The notes: generated by a model not told the origin, from the sequence alone. 64,000 nucleotides of DNA from Antilocapra americana (GCA_007570785.1 ML662465.1:4847902-4911901); one strand, 5' to 3'. Shown: positions 1 through 11,065, numbered from the stretch's first letter. Program-made: numbers and translations.

Positions 1-936
1 TGGATCAAGGATCTAATCATAAGACCAGAAACTATAAAACTCCTAGAGGATAACATAGGCAAAACACTCTCCGACATAAACCAAAGCGGGATCCTCTATG
101 ACCCACCTCCCAGAATATCGGAAATAAAAGCACGAATAAATAAATGGGACCTAATTAAAATTAAAAGCTTCTGCACAACAAAGGAAACTATAAGCAAGGT
201 GAAAAGACAGCCTTCAGAATGGGAGAAAATAATAGCCAATGAAGCAACGGACAAACAATTAATCTCAAAAATATACAAGCAACTCCTGCAGCTCCATTCT
301 AGAAAAATAAATGACCCAATCAAAAAGTGGGCCAAAGAACTTAACAGACATTTCTCCAAAGAAGACATAAAAATGGCTAACAAACACATGAAAAGATGCT
401 CAACATCACTCATTATCAGAGAAATGCAAATCAAAACCACAATGAGGTACCACTTTACACCAGTCAGAATGGCTGCCATCCAAAAGTCTACAAGCAATAA
501 ATGCTGGAGAGGATGTGGAGGAAAGGGAACACTCTTACACTGTTGGTGGGAATGCAAACTAGTACAGCCACTATGGAGAACAGTGTGGAGATTCCTTAAA
601 AAACTGCAAATAGACCTGCCATATGACCCGGCAATCCCACTGCTGGGCATACACACCGAGGAAACCAGAATTGAAAGAGACACGTGTACCCCAATGTTCA
701 TCGCTGCATTGTTTAAAATAGCCAGGACATGGAAGCAACCTAGATGCCCATCAACTGATGAATGGATAAGAAAGCTGTGGTACATATACACAATGGAATA
801 TTACTCAGCATTAAAAAAAAATTCATTTGAATCAGTTCTACTCAGGTGGACGGAACTGGAGCCTATTATTCAGAGTGAAGTAAGCCAGAAGGAAAAACAA
901 CAATACAGTATACTAACGCATATATATGGAATTTAG
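1..936 (+). CDS. L1 ORF2 C-terminal fragment, open to window edge
   Basis: This is a 311-codon reading frame with no start in the window. It corresponds to the C-terminal part of L1 ORF2p, after the reverse transcriptase, including the cysteine-containing segment ([24 protein letters not shown]) implicated in RNA binding in L1. Nothing here indicates activity: the endonuclease and RT portions cannot be seen, and many L1 copies keep open 3' frames by chance when young. It is not a host gene. Confidence 0.85.
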   Translation, partial: WIKDLIIRPETIKLLEDNIGKTLSDINQSGILYDPPPRISEIKARINKWDLIKIKSFCTTKETISKVKRQPSEWEKIIANEATDKQLISKIYKQLLQLHSRKINDPIKKWAKELNRHFSKEDIKMANKHMKRCSTSLIIREMQIKTTMRYHFTPVRMAAIQKSTSNKCWRGCGGKGTLLHCWWECKLVQPLWRTVWRFLKKLQIDLPYDPAIPLLGIHTEETRIERDTCTPMFIAALFKIARTWKQPRCPSTDEWIRKLWYIYTMEYYSALKKNSFESVLLRWTELEPIIQSEVSQKEKQQYSILTHIYGI

Positions 937-1275
937 AAAGATGGTAACAAGAACCCTGCATGCGAGACAGCAAAAGAAATGCAGATGTATAGAACAGACT
1001 CGTGGACTCTGTGGAAGAGGGCAAGGGTGGGATGATATGGGAGAATGGCATTGAGACATGTTAATTATCATATGTGAAATCAATTGCCAGCCCAGGGTTG
1101 ATGCTTGGGGCTGGTGTACCGGGGTGACCCAGGGGGAGGGAATCGGGAGGGAGGAGGGAGGGGAGTTCTGGAGGGGGAGCATATGTATACCCATGGTGGA
1201 TTCATGTCAATGTATGGCAAAACCAACACAATAAAGTAAAGAAAATTATAAAAAAAAAAAAAGAAAAGAAAGACA
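1..1275 (+). mobile_element. Ruminant L1 LINE, 3' part (runs off the window)
   Basis: The first 936 bases are one open frame of 311 codons up to a stop, encoding the C-terminal part of L1 ORF2p. Recognisable blocks include [48 protein letters not shown] and [14 protein letters not shown]. The 3' UTR follows, with a G-rich stretch (about 1120-1185), an AATAAA signal at 1230 and an A-rich tail. The 5' part and the reverse transcriptase core lie outside the window. An uninterrupted frame over this length suggests a fairly young copy. It lies sense to the window, so antisense to PRKCB. Confidence 0.95.
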
Positions 1276-1656
1276 AAAAGACCATATTCTTTTGAAAGGA
1301 TCATGGATACACCGTTGTATGTTTAACTTTCAGACTACTGATGAACATTTGGGCTATTTTCATTTTTTCTATTTCTGATCATCTCCTGTGACAGATCTTT
1401 GAGCTTTTTTATGTTACCTCTATGTCTACCATGATATATACCTGCCTCCCTACACCCCCAGGCCCCCTAGTTGACCAGCACCCTCCATGAGCAAGAGTCC
1501 ACAAGTATAAGGAAATAATAAGAAAACCCTCACTTAGTTTTCCAGCATCATTTTCTAAAAAGATCGGATCAGACAAACCATTACCACAAGCACATCTGAA
1601 GTGTCAGAAGGCAAGTGATATTAGCATTAATTAACTATTCAATGATATTCATCATA
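1276..1656. other. Unique intronic sequence
   Basis: AT-rich, without a recognisable repeat, exon or RNA gene. Confidence 0.5.
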
Positions 1657-1893
1657 GTGCAAGCATGCATGCGTGCGTGCTAAGCTGCTTCAATCGTGTC
1701 TGACTCTGCATGACCCTTTGGACTGTAGCCCTCCAGGATCCTTTGTCCATGGGATTCTCCAGGCAAGAATACTGGAGGGGGTTGCCATGCCTTCCTCCAG
1801 GGGATCTTCCAGACTCAGGGATTGAACTCATGTCTCTTATGTCTCTAGCATTGGCAGGAGGGTTCTTTACCACTAGTACCACCTGGGAAGCCC
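1657..1893 (-). mobile_element. Bov-tA SINE with target-site duplication
   Basis: Minus strand reads the tRNA-Glu-like head (gggcttcccaggtggta) and then the Bov-A body. The flanks attcatcatagt (1647-1658, which overlaps the element edge) and attcatcacagt (1894-1905) form a 12-bp target-site duplication with one mismatch. Confidence 0.88.
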
Positions 1894-1980
1894 ATTCATC
1901 ACAGTAGTACTTCAGAATTAGGGGAATCAAGTTTATAATGTAAATAGTTGTATTTGCACTGTGTAAATATCTTATCAGAT

Positions 1981-2200
1981 CTTTCTAAGTGGCTCAGTGG
2001 TAAAGAATCCAGCTGCAATACAGGAACTGCAGGAGACACAGGTTTGATTCTGGATTGGGAAGATTCCTGGGAGGAGGAAACGGCATGCCAGCACAGTATT
2101 TTTGCCTGGAGAATTCCATGGACTGTAGCCCACCAGGCTCCTCTGTCCATGGGGTCACAAAGAGTCGGACACGACCAAGCAACTGAGCACACACAGACCA
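1981..2200 (+). mobile_element. Bov-tA SINE
   Basis: Head (ctaagtggctcagtggtaaa), Bov-A body and the gagtcggacacgacc end are all visible. It lies in opposite orientation to the SINE 90 bp upstream, so the two could pair in a transcript. Confidence 0.85.
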
Positions 2201-2405
2201 CACACCCATATATACCTTATCAGGGACTTTCTGTTTGCTTTATAAACTTCACTTGTGTAATTGGTCTGGACAGTGCTTATCTGTCCAATTTACATATTTG
2301 GTGCACAATTTTAACCACAGAAATCACTGGACAACCACAGAGGTTAAATTCTTGAAAAGTGTAAAGGTGCGTAAAGCAGAAATCAAAGGTTCAAGAAATC
2401 ATAAA

Positions 2406-2660
2406 AGGGACTTTCCTGGTCGTCCAGTGGTTAACAATACATCTTGTAATGGAGGGACAAGGGTTCGATCCCTGGTCAGGGAACTAAGATCCCACGTGCC
2501 GAGAAGCAACAAAGCCCATGCCCCACAACTACTGAGCCCTCGTGCTCCAGAGCCCACGTGCCTCAACTACAGAGTCTGTGCACTGCAGTGAAGATGCTAC
2601 ATATCACAACTAAGACTCGAGGCAGCCCAACAGATAAACAAATATACCAAAAAAAAAAAA
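2406..2660 (+). mobile_element. CHR-type tRNA-Glu SINE
   Basis: Begins gggactttcctggtcgtccag, carries a B-box-like ggttcgatccctgg, and has the CHR body (actactgagccctcgtgctc) and a short A tail. Confidence 0.85.
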
Positions 2661-3552
2661 GGAAGCATCATAAATAGAGTGAAGGAGCAAACTATAAAAA
2701 CAAACATTAAACAACAAAAGAATAATACACACAAATGCTCTGTAACAAGAGTTCTAGGGGGCATCCGTCTCCAAGGAAGGCAGAGATGCTGAGACGCCCT
2801 GTCCTGGTATGGTGATGACCCTCCTGGGAAAACCCTCTCTCAAGGCTGGGAAAGCAAACTCACGCTCCAAACTGTGCCTCTTTTTCAAGTTTTTGAAACA
2901 AGGTTTTACTCATTTGGAACTCAACGGCCTTCACACTTGCTTTGTCCCTTGCTTCATTTTCACAGGTCTCAGCAAAACGCTTGTGTCACTCCCTCATCAC
3001 TCCACAAATTAGTGCTGTGCTGAATAGCAGGTTTTTCTGAGCCACATCTGACACTGTGGGCCTGGGGGAAGGGAGGTGGGAGCAGATCACCCAAAGGGCC
3101 ACGTCTTTCATCTTTGGAAGAGGGAGCATCACTGCTGCCGTGTTCTTCCATGCACGGGATTTGATGTAAATAGTCTACAAGATTACAAAGCGGTAAAAAA
3201 GTAGACCTTCAAATATAAAACCACATTCATTTAAAACCGTGGTTGGCAAAACGTGAGTTGCCCAGGATTGCTCTATGTTTTAAAGGATGGTAGAGGTTTT
3301 TGTTATCCTAGTTGCTTTCATGACATACTGTTGTTTTCCTCCGTGATTCATTTGATGCCACATCCCAGACTGGAACAGAACTCTCAATTATTATAACCGT
3401 TTCCATGGAAACGCATGATTTATTCTCTCTAATTCCCTCACTGTTCCCCCAAGGACCCACTCTCCAATTTTTCAACACCCCCACCCTCTCAAACCTAGTC
3501 CTTTTCGCAACACCCTCCGGAACTTCCACTCCTCAGTCAAAAACTTTCCAAC
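2661..3552. other. Unique intronic sequence
   Basis: No exon or repeat family assigned. A C-rich block near 3430-3540 gives short chance frames only. Confidence 0.45.
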
Positions 3553-3868
3553 TGGGGCTTCCCTGGTGGCTCAGTGGTAAAGAATCCGCCTGCCAAATGG
3601 GCACAGGTTCAATCCCTGGTCCGGGAAGATCCTACATGCTGAGGAGCAACTAAACCCAAGCACCACAACTACTGAGCCTGGGTTCTAGAGCCCAGGAGAT
3701 GCAGTGACTGAAGCCCAAGTACCCTAGAGCCCAGTGCGTCACAACAAGAGAAGCCACCCCAATGAGAAGCCTGCCCACCGCACCCAGAGAGTAGCCCCAC
3801 CTCGCTGCACCTAGAGAAAAGCCCACACAGCAATGGAGACCCAGCACGGCCAAAGAAAAACCCCTCTA
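3553..3868 (+). mobile_element. CHR-type tRNA-Glu SINE, near full length
   Basis: Head gggcttccctggtggctcag is followed by the long CHR body ending gagacccagcacggccaaag. At about 310 bp it is one of the longest CHR copies in the window. Confidence 0.85.
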
Positions 3869-4301
3869 ACTTGTTGAGTGATCCGAAAGGTGAAGAATTG
3901 TGCATGCGGTCTGCTAACTTTTCAGGCAACATGGACAAGAATAAACATTTATATTTATATTTGCTAAATTAGCAGGGAGAAAACTGGAAAGATGCAAATT
4001 AAATCAACAAAACAGCTTATATATGGAGGGGTAGTAGCAGGGAGGGGGCACAGAAAGATGTGAACCTGCGTGGGAGCAAGACTTCTCAGTGTTTATCCTT
4101 CTAATATCCTTTTAATTAGGAACCACGTGAATATACTGTTTATTAAAAATGTAATTTAATTTTTAAAACTGCCTGACAGCCTCAGCTTATTAGAACTTCT
4201 TCTTCATGTAGGCCACCTTCTTCCTTGTCATCATGGAAACCACCCCATCTTTGAAATCCAAATGCCCCAAGTCTTTCTAGCATTTTAAATCTCTTGGCCT
4301 T

Positions 4302-4607
4302 CGGACTACCCTGGTGGTCCAGTGGCTGAGACTCCGTGCTCCTCATGCAGGGGGCCCAGGTTCAATCCCTGGTCAGGGAAATAGATCCTGCACACCGCAG
4401 CTAAGTGTTGGGATGCCGCAATAAAGATCCCTTATGCCCCCAGAGAAGGGCATGGCAACCCACTCCAGTATTCTTGGAGAATCCCCAAGGACAGAGGAGC
4501 CTGGCAGGCTACAGTCCATGGGGTTGCAAAGAGTCGGACATGACTGAGAGACTAAGCACATGCCACAACTAAGACTCGGTGCGTCAGATAAATAAATCTT
4601 AAAAACG
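4302..4607 (+). mobile_element. CHR SINE interrupted by a Bov-A unit
   Basis: The CHR head and body run to about 4440, and the CHR tail (gccacaactaagactcggtg) resumes at about 4562 and ends in taaataaat. The bases between belong to a Bov-A monomer, so the CHR copy was here first. Confidence 0.85.
4441..4561 (+). mobile_element. Bov-A monomer nested in CHR SINE
   Basis: Reads gagaagggcatggcaaccca through gtcggacatgactgagagac, the Bov-A unit without a tRNA head. It is embedded in an older CHR element. Confidence 0.85.
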
Positions 4608-5260
4608 AAAACAAAAAGCTTCCAGAAAGAAAGAGTAGAACACCTGCAAAAGAGCGACAATCAGGGTTTTAGAATCTAACCCCTTTCTGCTTAAAAAAAA
4701 AAATCTCTTGGCCTCATCCACTTGTTTCTCATCCCTAGGCCTCTAGACTTCTTTCCCACACCAAGGGGATAAACCTCTTCCTGACACAACTTCCTCCGGT
4801 CTAGACGTCACTGTGACTCATTTATTCAGTACAGTTTTCCTGAGTACTTGCTAGAACAGGCTCTTGTCGGATCTTCAGTGCACATCCTTCTCCCCTGAAA
4901 CCCTGACTCCCTTATTACTCTGATCGTCTAGGGCTAATCCCCATCCTTAGCCCCAATCCACCATCTATTGACACTACTCCGTCTCCACCCTCAGGCCCCC
5001 CAGAGCTGCTGGGAAAAAAACCACACGATGGTATGGACCTCTACTATCACCCCTGCTGATTCTCTAGCCTCTCAGACCTCCAGACTGCTCAGCAATCTTA
5101 TTCTGGGCTTCTACTCTCTATTCCCAATCCCTGCCAAGGCTCTTCCACCTTTGGGCCACCAGCTCAGATTCCTTATTCCACTGCAGTAGTGGGACAGACC
5201 TGTGATCCTTCAAGAAAATTCATGCATTCAGTCTAGGTCCTGACCAAATTCAACCCACAG
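4608..5260. other. Unique intronic sequence
   Basis: Mixed composition with nothing recognised. A short frame near 4968-5189 shows no domain or splice context. Confidence 0.45.
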
Positions 5261-6060
5261 GCACTGGAAGGAGGGTGGTGAACATAACACAGTTCCTGGC
5301 TCTTGCGGAGCTCAGATCTTAGAATGAGGAGACATATCAAGAGACAAGCAAGAGAAGTATCAGCTGGTGGTGGGGGCTGGGAGAGTTAAATATAATGGAG
5401 AATGAATGCATGGCTCTTTGAGCAGTGGTCAGGGAAGGCTTCTCAGAAGAGGTGACATCTAAGTAGAGATGGAAATGACAAGCAAGAGCCAATTCTGCAA
5501 AGAATAAAGGAAGGGAACAGCATCACAGAAGTGCTAAGAGAGGAAGGAGCTTTGTACGTTTCAAAGAACCTCCATGTGGCCCAAGCCCAGTGGGTGATGG
5601 GGAGAAGGAAAGGAAAAGAAGGCATCAAACAGAGAACAAGGATTAGAGTTTAAAGAGCGATGTAAGCCAAGGACACAGGATAGAATGTATTCTGTTTATG
5701 AAGCCACTGGAGGATTTCAAGCAAGGGAGTGATTTGACCTAATGTAAAGTTTTTAAAAATAACTACGGCTGCTGCGTGGAAGTGTATTAATTACAGGTCA
5801 CCAGAGTGGAAGCAGGGTAACCAGTTGGGAACGTCTGCAGTGGTCCAGGTGGTACGGTATAGATTAGGACTGAATTAGTGAAGATGGAGAGAACTCATTA
5901 AATTCATGATATGCTTTGTAGGAGGACCTACCTAGACTCACTATTATGCAGACCCGGGGTAAGAGGAGGGGCCAAGGAGGAGTAGAGGATAATTCCCAGA
6001 TTTTTGACTTAAGCTATAGAGATTGGGAAGAAGTTTGATATTTTTTGCACACCTGAGTTC
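5261..6060 (+). repeat. Ancient mammalian interspersed repeat, family unassigned
   Basis: Phrases such as gtcagggaaggcttctcaga, aagggagtgatttgacctaa and aactacggctgctgcgtgg are typical of an old, diverged repeat found in many mammalian introns. I cannot name the family with certainty. Confidence 0.5.
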
Positions 6061-6283
6061 ATGGAATTAGATTGATGTGAGACGTGTTGGTGGCACACAC
6101 AGGGATTAAAGGACTCAAAACAACACTAAACAAGTCAGGAATACTTATAACACAATCTCAACTTCAGTAAAACAGTATCTCCTGGTGTCTATAAAAGAAT
6201 CCAGAATCACTCTACGAGTCCCAGGGACATTCTTCAACCATGCGGCTATTTGAAAAGAACCACTTCCATTCTCAGCCGCAAGA

Positions 6284-7070
6284 GTGATGTTTTCCAAAAC
6301 CGACTCTGATCATGTCACTTCTCTGCTTAAGATTCTCAGTGGCTCCCCACTGCACTGTGAATCAAATCCAAACTCCTCGCCATCACTCTTAAGGCTCTGC
6401 AAGATCAGGCCCCTCCCACCTCTGCAACCTCACATCCCACAACCTCCCCCAGCTCATGACATTTTGGCCCCAGCACCTTCTGACAGTGCCTAGAATGTGC
6501 CCAGCCCTTCCCTACCTCAGGGCCTTTGCACTTGCCATTCTCTCTGATGCAGACAATCTTTCCTAGGTCTCTGAACGTACGGCTGGTTAATTCTCATCCT
6601 TCAGGTCTCAGTTTGTACATCACTTTCTCAGTCTGAGTAGGTCTTTTCTCTTTTTAAAACTTACTTTTTAATCAGAGTATAATTGCTTTACAGTGATGTG
6701 CTAGTTTCTGCTGTACAGAATCAGCTGTAAGTGTATATAAAACCCCTCCCTCTTGAGCTTCCCTCCCGCTGCCCCACCCCTCTAGGTCATCACAGAGCAC
6801 AGAGCTGAGCTCCCTGTGCTATACAGCACAGGGAGACTCTAGCTATCTATTTTATACATGGTAGTGTATTTATGTCAAAGATACTCTCTCAATTCGTCCC
6901 ATGAGTGGGTCCCTTCTTTATCTGCCTGTGACATAGCACTCCATTTATTTCCTTCACAGTACTGGTTACCAACTGGAGTGTAGCTCTATTTACTTTTCAC
7001 TCTCTCCCTCACTGGAACATAAGCCCCATATGAACAGCAAATGTGCCTGCCTTGTTAGCTGGTTCCTTCT
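6284..7070 (+). mobile_element. L2 LINE 3' end, split by an L1 fragment
   Basis: L2-like text (tccaaactcctcgccatcac, cctcagggcctttgcacttg) runs to about 6645 and resumes near 6895 to the terminal L2 segment (ctggaacataagccccatat). The copy stops about 30 bp from exon 9. Confidence 0.7.
6650..6894 (-). mobile_element. L1 3' UTR fragment
   Basis: Antisense cetartiodactyl L1 3' end: gtttctgctgtacagaatca and gagctccctgtgctatacag. It is inserted in the L2 copy. Confidence 0.75.
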
Positions 7071-7102
7071 GCAGCAGGTGCCTCCTCCCAGCTATACTGT
7101 AC

Positions 7103-7249
7103 CTTGCCAAAGCTGCCTTTTCCCAGCACCATCAGGAAGTTAAAATCGGTCAGTTTCATTCGGTCCCTGTTGCCATTGTTGTCAAATTTGGAGATGGTGT
7201 TGGTTGTCTTTTCTTCAGGAGTCTTGGGTCCAGGACCGATCTTGGCTCT
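7103..7249 (-). CDS. PRKCB: PRKCB exon 9 (V3 hinge and start of kinase domain)
   Basis: This 147-nt, phase-0 exon gives 49 residues, about 307-355. It starts with the hinge RAKIGPGPKTPEEK, passes through KFDNNGNRDRMKLTDFNF and ends in VLGKGSFGK, the glycine-rich loop (GxGxxG) that holds ATP phosphates. The catalytic lysine (about 371) would lie in the next exon, outside the window. The KFDNNGNRDRMKLTDF stretch separates beta from alpha and gamma. The acceptor CTCCCTCCAG is clear. The donor AAG|GTACAG has A instead of G at +5, so it is weaker than the other three. The hinge start differs from the human sequence as I remember it (RAKISQGTKVPEEK), while the kinase portion is unchanged. Confidence 0.97.
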
Positions 7250-7469
7250 CTGGAGGGAGAAGTACACAGAAAACATCGTCAGAGTTTGAGGATGCCTGTG
7301 TAAAGTGTTCAAACACAAGCATGCTGGCAAGCTGTGGATCCTGCAATTTATGCCCCCGACTCGGTGCAAAGCACGGTCCAGCATTCACAGTGCAAACTCA
7401 AAACGTGAAGGCCAGACTCGGCGCCTCCATTTTTCTTTCATCCCTCGTGTCTCATCCACCACCAGAAAC

Positions 7470-8345
7470 TTTCATTGCTTTCTCCCAGCGGTCTCGAGAA
7501 TTCCTTCTCCCTTCCATCTCCACCTGTCATCATCTCTCACCTGGACAACCCACCCTGTCTCCCTCCACACTGGAGTTTACATGCAGCAACTGTGACTTTC
7601 ACGGCTTCCGTGGTGGCTCAGATGGTAAAGAATCCACCTGCAATGCAGGACACTCGGGTTTGATTCCTGGATTGGGAAGATTCCCCTGGAGAAGGGCTTG
7701 GCAACCCACTCCAGTATTCTGGCCTGGAGAATTCCAAAGACAGAGGAGCCTGGCGGGCTACAGTCCATGGGGTCGCAAGGAGCTGGACACAACTGAGCAG
7801 CTAACACACACACACACACTGTGTCTTCCATTTCTTCACACTTAACCAAGTCAACCAAGCTTAAAATGCTTCAGTAGTGACCCATCATTTTTAAGACCTT
7901 GGTGCTTTCGCAGGCCCAGATGACCCAGTCTGATCAGGCTCTGCCCATTTTTCCAGTGTCTTCGCTTCTTGGGTCCTTCTTCCCTACAACCCAGCTTCAT
8001 TGTCCTTCCGCATCCTTGAGTCCCAGGGCCCTCCAACCTCAGGGCCTTTACACCTACTGTTGCTCCCCTGTGGATGCCTATTCTCTCCCCTTCACCAACC
8101 TAGTTACTCCCTGCTCCATGCTCTCACTCTCTCGGGGAAGTCTTCTTGGATTCTCTGTCTGGGTAAGATGTCCCTATCTCTACCTCACTTCCCATTTATG
8201 CTGCAGGTAACTGTCTGTTCACTTGTTTTCCCAACAGACCAGAAACCTTCCAGGGCAGGGAGTATGTCTTATATTCCACAATATCCCAGACAACCAGCAA
8301 AGTTTCTAGCTACATATTTTGTTGGATGGATGAATGGATGGGTGA
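7470..8345 (+). mobile_element. L2-like LINE fragments split by a SINE
   Basis: Old L2-like blocks (cacctgtcatcatctctcac; agggcctttacacctactgt; ending with gttggatggatgaatggatg) lie on both sides of the Bov-tA copy at 7602. Confidence 0.55.
7602..7822 (+). mobile_element. Bov-tA SINE with (AC)n tail
   Basis: A well-preserved head and Bov-A body, closing with a short ACACAC run (about 7806-7820). It lies 350 bp upstream of exon 9 in transcript terms, antisense to the gene. Confidence 0.88.
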
Positions 8346-8599
8346 GGCCCATGCTGGTCCTCGGTGCACCTGGGGTGAGGCTTACTGTTGTGAGGAGCGG
8401 AATGATGCCTCCGAATGGCAGCAAATTCCTTGAAATCAGGGGAGAATAGGAGACCAGAATATTTATGACTGGAGTCTAAAGTTGCAGGTGGGATATGTCC
8501 TGTAGGACTGAGCCCTTAACCTATGAGGTTTGTGCTGACTCTGAGTAGCTAGGGTCCAAACTCAATCAAATTGTAGAACACCTAGTGGGTGTCCATAGA

Positions 8600-8900
8600 G
8601 AATTGGAGAATTTCTCGGGATGGGAAACCCACACGCTTGGCTTGGATGTACTGTGAGAGTGTTAAGTTTTCCTCCATGGGGTATGTAGTTTTTCGCACCT
8701 GGCTTCTCTCACTCATCATAATGGTCTCGAAATTCACTCACGTCGTTTGCTGCATGCACAGATCAGTGGTTTGCTTTTGTACTGCTGAGTAGCATTCACT
8801 GTTTAAGTTCATCCATTCTCTTGTTTACAGGCATTTGTGCTGTCTCCACATTTGGCTACTAGCAAGGTATTCGAGAGGATTCTTGGTCTAGTTATTTTTT
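8600..8900 (-). mobile_element. Old L1 fragment
   Basis: Antisense text (ctggcttctctcactcatca; gctgagtagcattcactg) resembles the L1 segment also seen near 39.6 kb. Highly diverged. Confidence 0.5.
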
Positions 8901-9091
8901 TAATAAAGATCTGTCGAGATTTAAGTGTCTCTAGGACAACCCAGTGTAAATAAATACCCAGTGAGCTGCTGTATCATGTGGGTTTCGGGTTAAGAAATGA
9001 CATAAGAACTGGAGATGGATTTGAGGGTGAAGGCATGGAAGGGGTAGTTAAAAGCAGATTGCCAGGGAAACTGCAAACAAGAAAAGAGCTT

Positions 9092-9277
9092 AGGGACCTC
9101 CCTGGTGGTCCAGTGGTTAAGACTTCGCCTTTCAACGCAGGGAGTGTGGGTTCAATCCCTGGTCAGGGAGCTAAGATCCTACATGCCTTGGTGCCAAAAA
9201 ACCAAAACATAAAACAGAAACAGTTTGTAGCAAACTCAATAAAGACTTCAAAAATGATCCATTATAAAAAAAAAAAC
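9092..9277 (+). mobile_element. CHR-type SINE, short form
   Basis: Head gggacctccctggtggtcca and ggttcaatccctggtcaggg, then an A-rich tail; the long CHR body is missing. Confidence 0.82.
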
Positions 9278-9815
9278 TTTTATAAAAGAAAAGAATCTAG
9301 AACAGAAGCCACATTGCTTTTGGAGGCCATGTCTCCCCATCATCCCAAATCCTCACCGTCCAGCTCCCAGAGATTTTCCCAGGCTGTCCTGATCCAAACA
9401 CATCCCCTCCCTCCCTCCTGCTCCACCATCTTCCTCCCACCCCACCATCGCCCTGCTGTACTATGATGTCTCTGAACCCAGACTCAGGGCCCACCTGATT
9501 CACACACTCCAATCTCCAGCCCATGAAGATCCATGTCCTCACCGAGCCTGGTCCCCAGTCCCTGTTCCAGCCCTGAGATCTGCCTCCCTCCACCTGTAGG
9601 GTGCAGCACACCCCGCCGAAGGGGAAGGAGTGAGGCATGCTCCCTTTCCCATTTCTCCCTTTGATTTCTTAGAGGAATTTTCTTTTTCCTGTTCTTCAAG
9701 GAGCCGCAAGCAGGAAACAGCTTCATTCCTCAGTCCTGCAAGCAACCTTCTCTCTTCTGAATTCCACACTCCATCTCAATTTGCTTGTGTGACTTTCCTC
9801 TTAGGTAAAGTGGGC
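9278..9815. other. C-rich unique sequence
   Basis: Open frames on both strands here come from C/T-rich composition. No family resemblance or splice signals were recognised. Confidence 0.4.
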
Positions 9816-10185
9816 TTATGCTGTAGATGGACGTCGGTGTCCTCCCCAAAGCTGACACATGTTGACATCCTAACCCTCAAAGTGATGGTGTTAGGAGGTG
9901 GGGGTCTGTGGGAGGGGATTAGGTCACAAGGGTGGAGCCCTCATGGATGGGATTAGTGCCCTGCTTAAAGAGACCCTAGAGAGTTCTTTTGTTCCTTCCA
10001 TATGTGAGGACACAGTAAGAAGACAGCTATGACCAGGAAGCAGACCCTCACCAGACAACAGTTCTGCTGGCACCTTGATCCTAGACTCTCCAGCCTCCAG
10101 AACTATGAGAAATAAATGTTGCTTAAGCCACTTAGTCTATGGCTTTTTTGTTATCAGAGCCTGAACTAAAAATGTTATCTGAGCC
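9816..10185 (+). mobile_element. ERVL-MaLR LTR (solo, MLT/MST-like)
   Basis: An ancient LTR relic: catcctaaccctcaaagtga, ggaggtgggg, gtgaggacacagtaagaaga, then agcctccagaactatgagaa with an AATAAA signal and agccacttagtctatggc. No internal viral gene adjoins it. Confidence 0.75.
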
Positions 10186-11065
10186 TCTAGATGCTAGATC
10201 AGAAGTCTAATCGCCTTTAGGCCTGGTCTGCATTAATATTTAAATTATTTGACATCCGTTCAAAATTAGGAGATGTCCTATTAAAAACCCAAATCCCAGC
10301 TTCTTCTAAAGAAGTAGATCTGGCAACACTGGGCGCATCCATAAGGCATAGTGCCTAGAGATGGGACATATGGACTCCTGTTTATCTTGTTTACCACCAG
10401 CCCTGCTGTCTCATACCAAGCTCTCCCCACTCCTTGTGGTCTGCCCAGATCCTAAACACACTTGGGCTCATGATCTTTGGAGGACGAGAATCCTGTCCTG
10501 TGTCCCTCTGAACTCCCATCCACCTCATGCCTAGTAAGATCCTCCATCAAACAGCAAACACATTTTAAAACTGAGGCCTAAATTTAAATGATCCTCTGTC
10601 TTGCTGGGCCGGATATGCCATCAGAAACAGGGATACACTAAAGGTTGCCTTTTCATGTCTGCAATTTAGAGCCCCAGGACTCGGTGCTCAAAGAGAGAGC
10701 AGACAGAGGCGCTTCTGAGAAAGAGCCCTGCCTCTTGCCAGGCTGTGCCAGGGGAGAGTGAAGGTGTCTGGGCTGCCAGGCTCCAGGGCTCGTTTTGTAT
10801 GAAGAATGCCTGTCTTGGCTTAAACTAAACTCCTCTACCATCCCCACCCTCTGCAAGGAGCTCCTAGGGCATTTCCACACCCAGCAGTGGTGGCAGAGAC
10901 CCCAGTAGGCTACAAGTCCATATTGATGCTCTGAATCCCCAAGTAGCCCTTCCAAAGACCAGCAGGAGCAGGTCTGGAGCATTATTTATTCTGCATGTAT
11001 TCTGGGAGGATGATAATGATGGACTGATATCTGAATACTATCACACACCAGTCTGGTTTAGTTAT
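10186..11065. other. Unique intronic sequence
   Basis: No repeat or exon recognised. Confidence 0.45.

Larger units (their letters stand above)
1..7102 (-). other. PRKCB: PRKCB intron 9 (partial)
   Basis: Its 5' splice site follows exon 9; its 3' end lies beyond base 1. The stretch holds an L1 3' half, several SINEs, an ancient repeat and an L2. I looked for exon 10 (the kinase N-lobe with the catalytic lysine) and saw no frame matching it, which fits a long intron here. Confidence 0.9.

Noticed and set aside
96..791. A 231-codon open frame on the minus strand opposite the first L1
   Set aside because: It is the antisense shadow of L1 ORF2; the same minus-strand frame appears in part opposite the other L1 copies (19001-19369, 53787-54089). 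No known protein family is recognised.
4180..4270. Possible short processed pseudogene (minus-strand run DFKDGVVSMMTRKKVAYMKK)
   Set aside because: The run is short and ends in a stop. I could not tie it to any gene, and no A tail or target-site duplication is evident.
7055..7384. A 109-codon minus-strand frame as a stand-alone gene
   Set aside because: Only the 147 nt between the splice sites are PRKCB exon 9; both ends read into intron by chance.
9818..10185. Alternative promoter for PRKCB in the MaLR LTR
   Set aside because: The LTR runs antisense to PRKCB and is ancient and decayed; nothing in the sequence supports a start site there.
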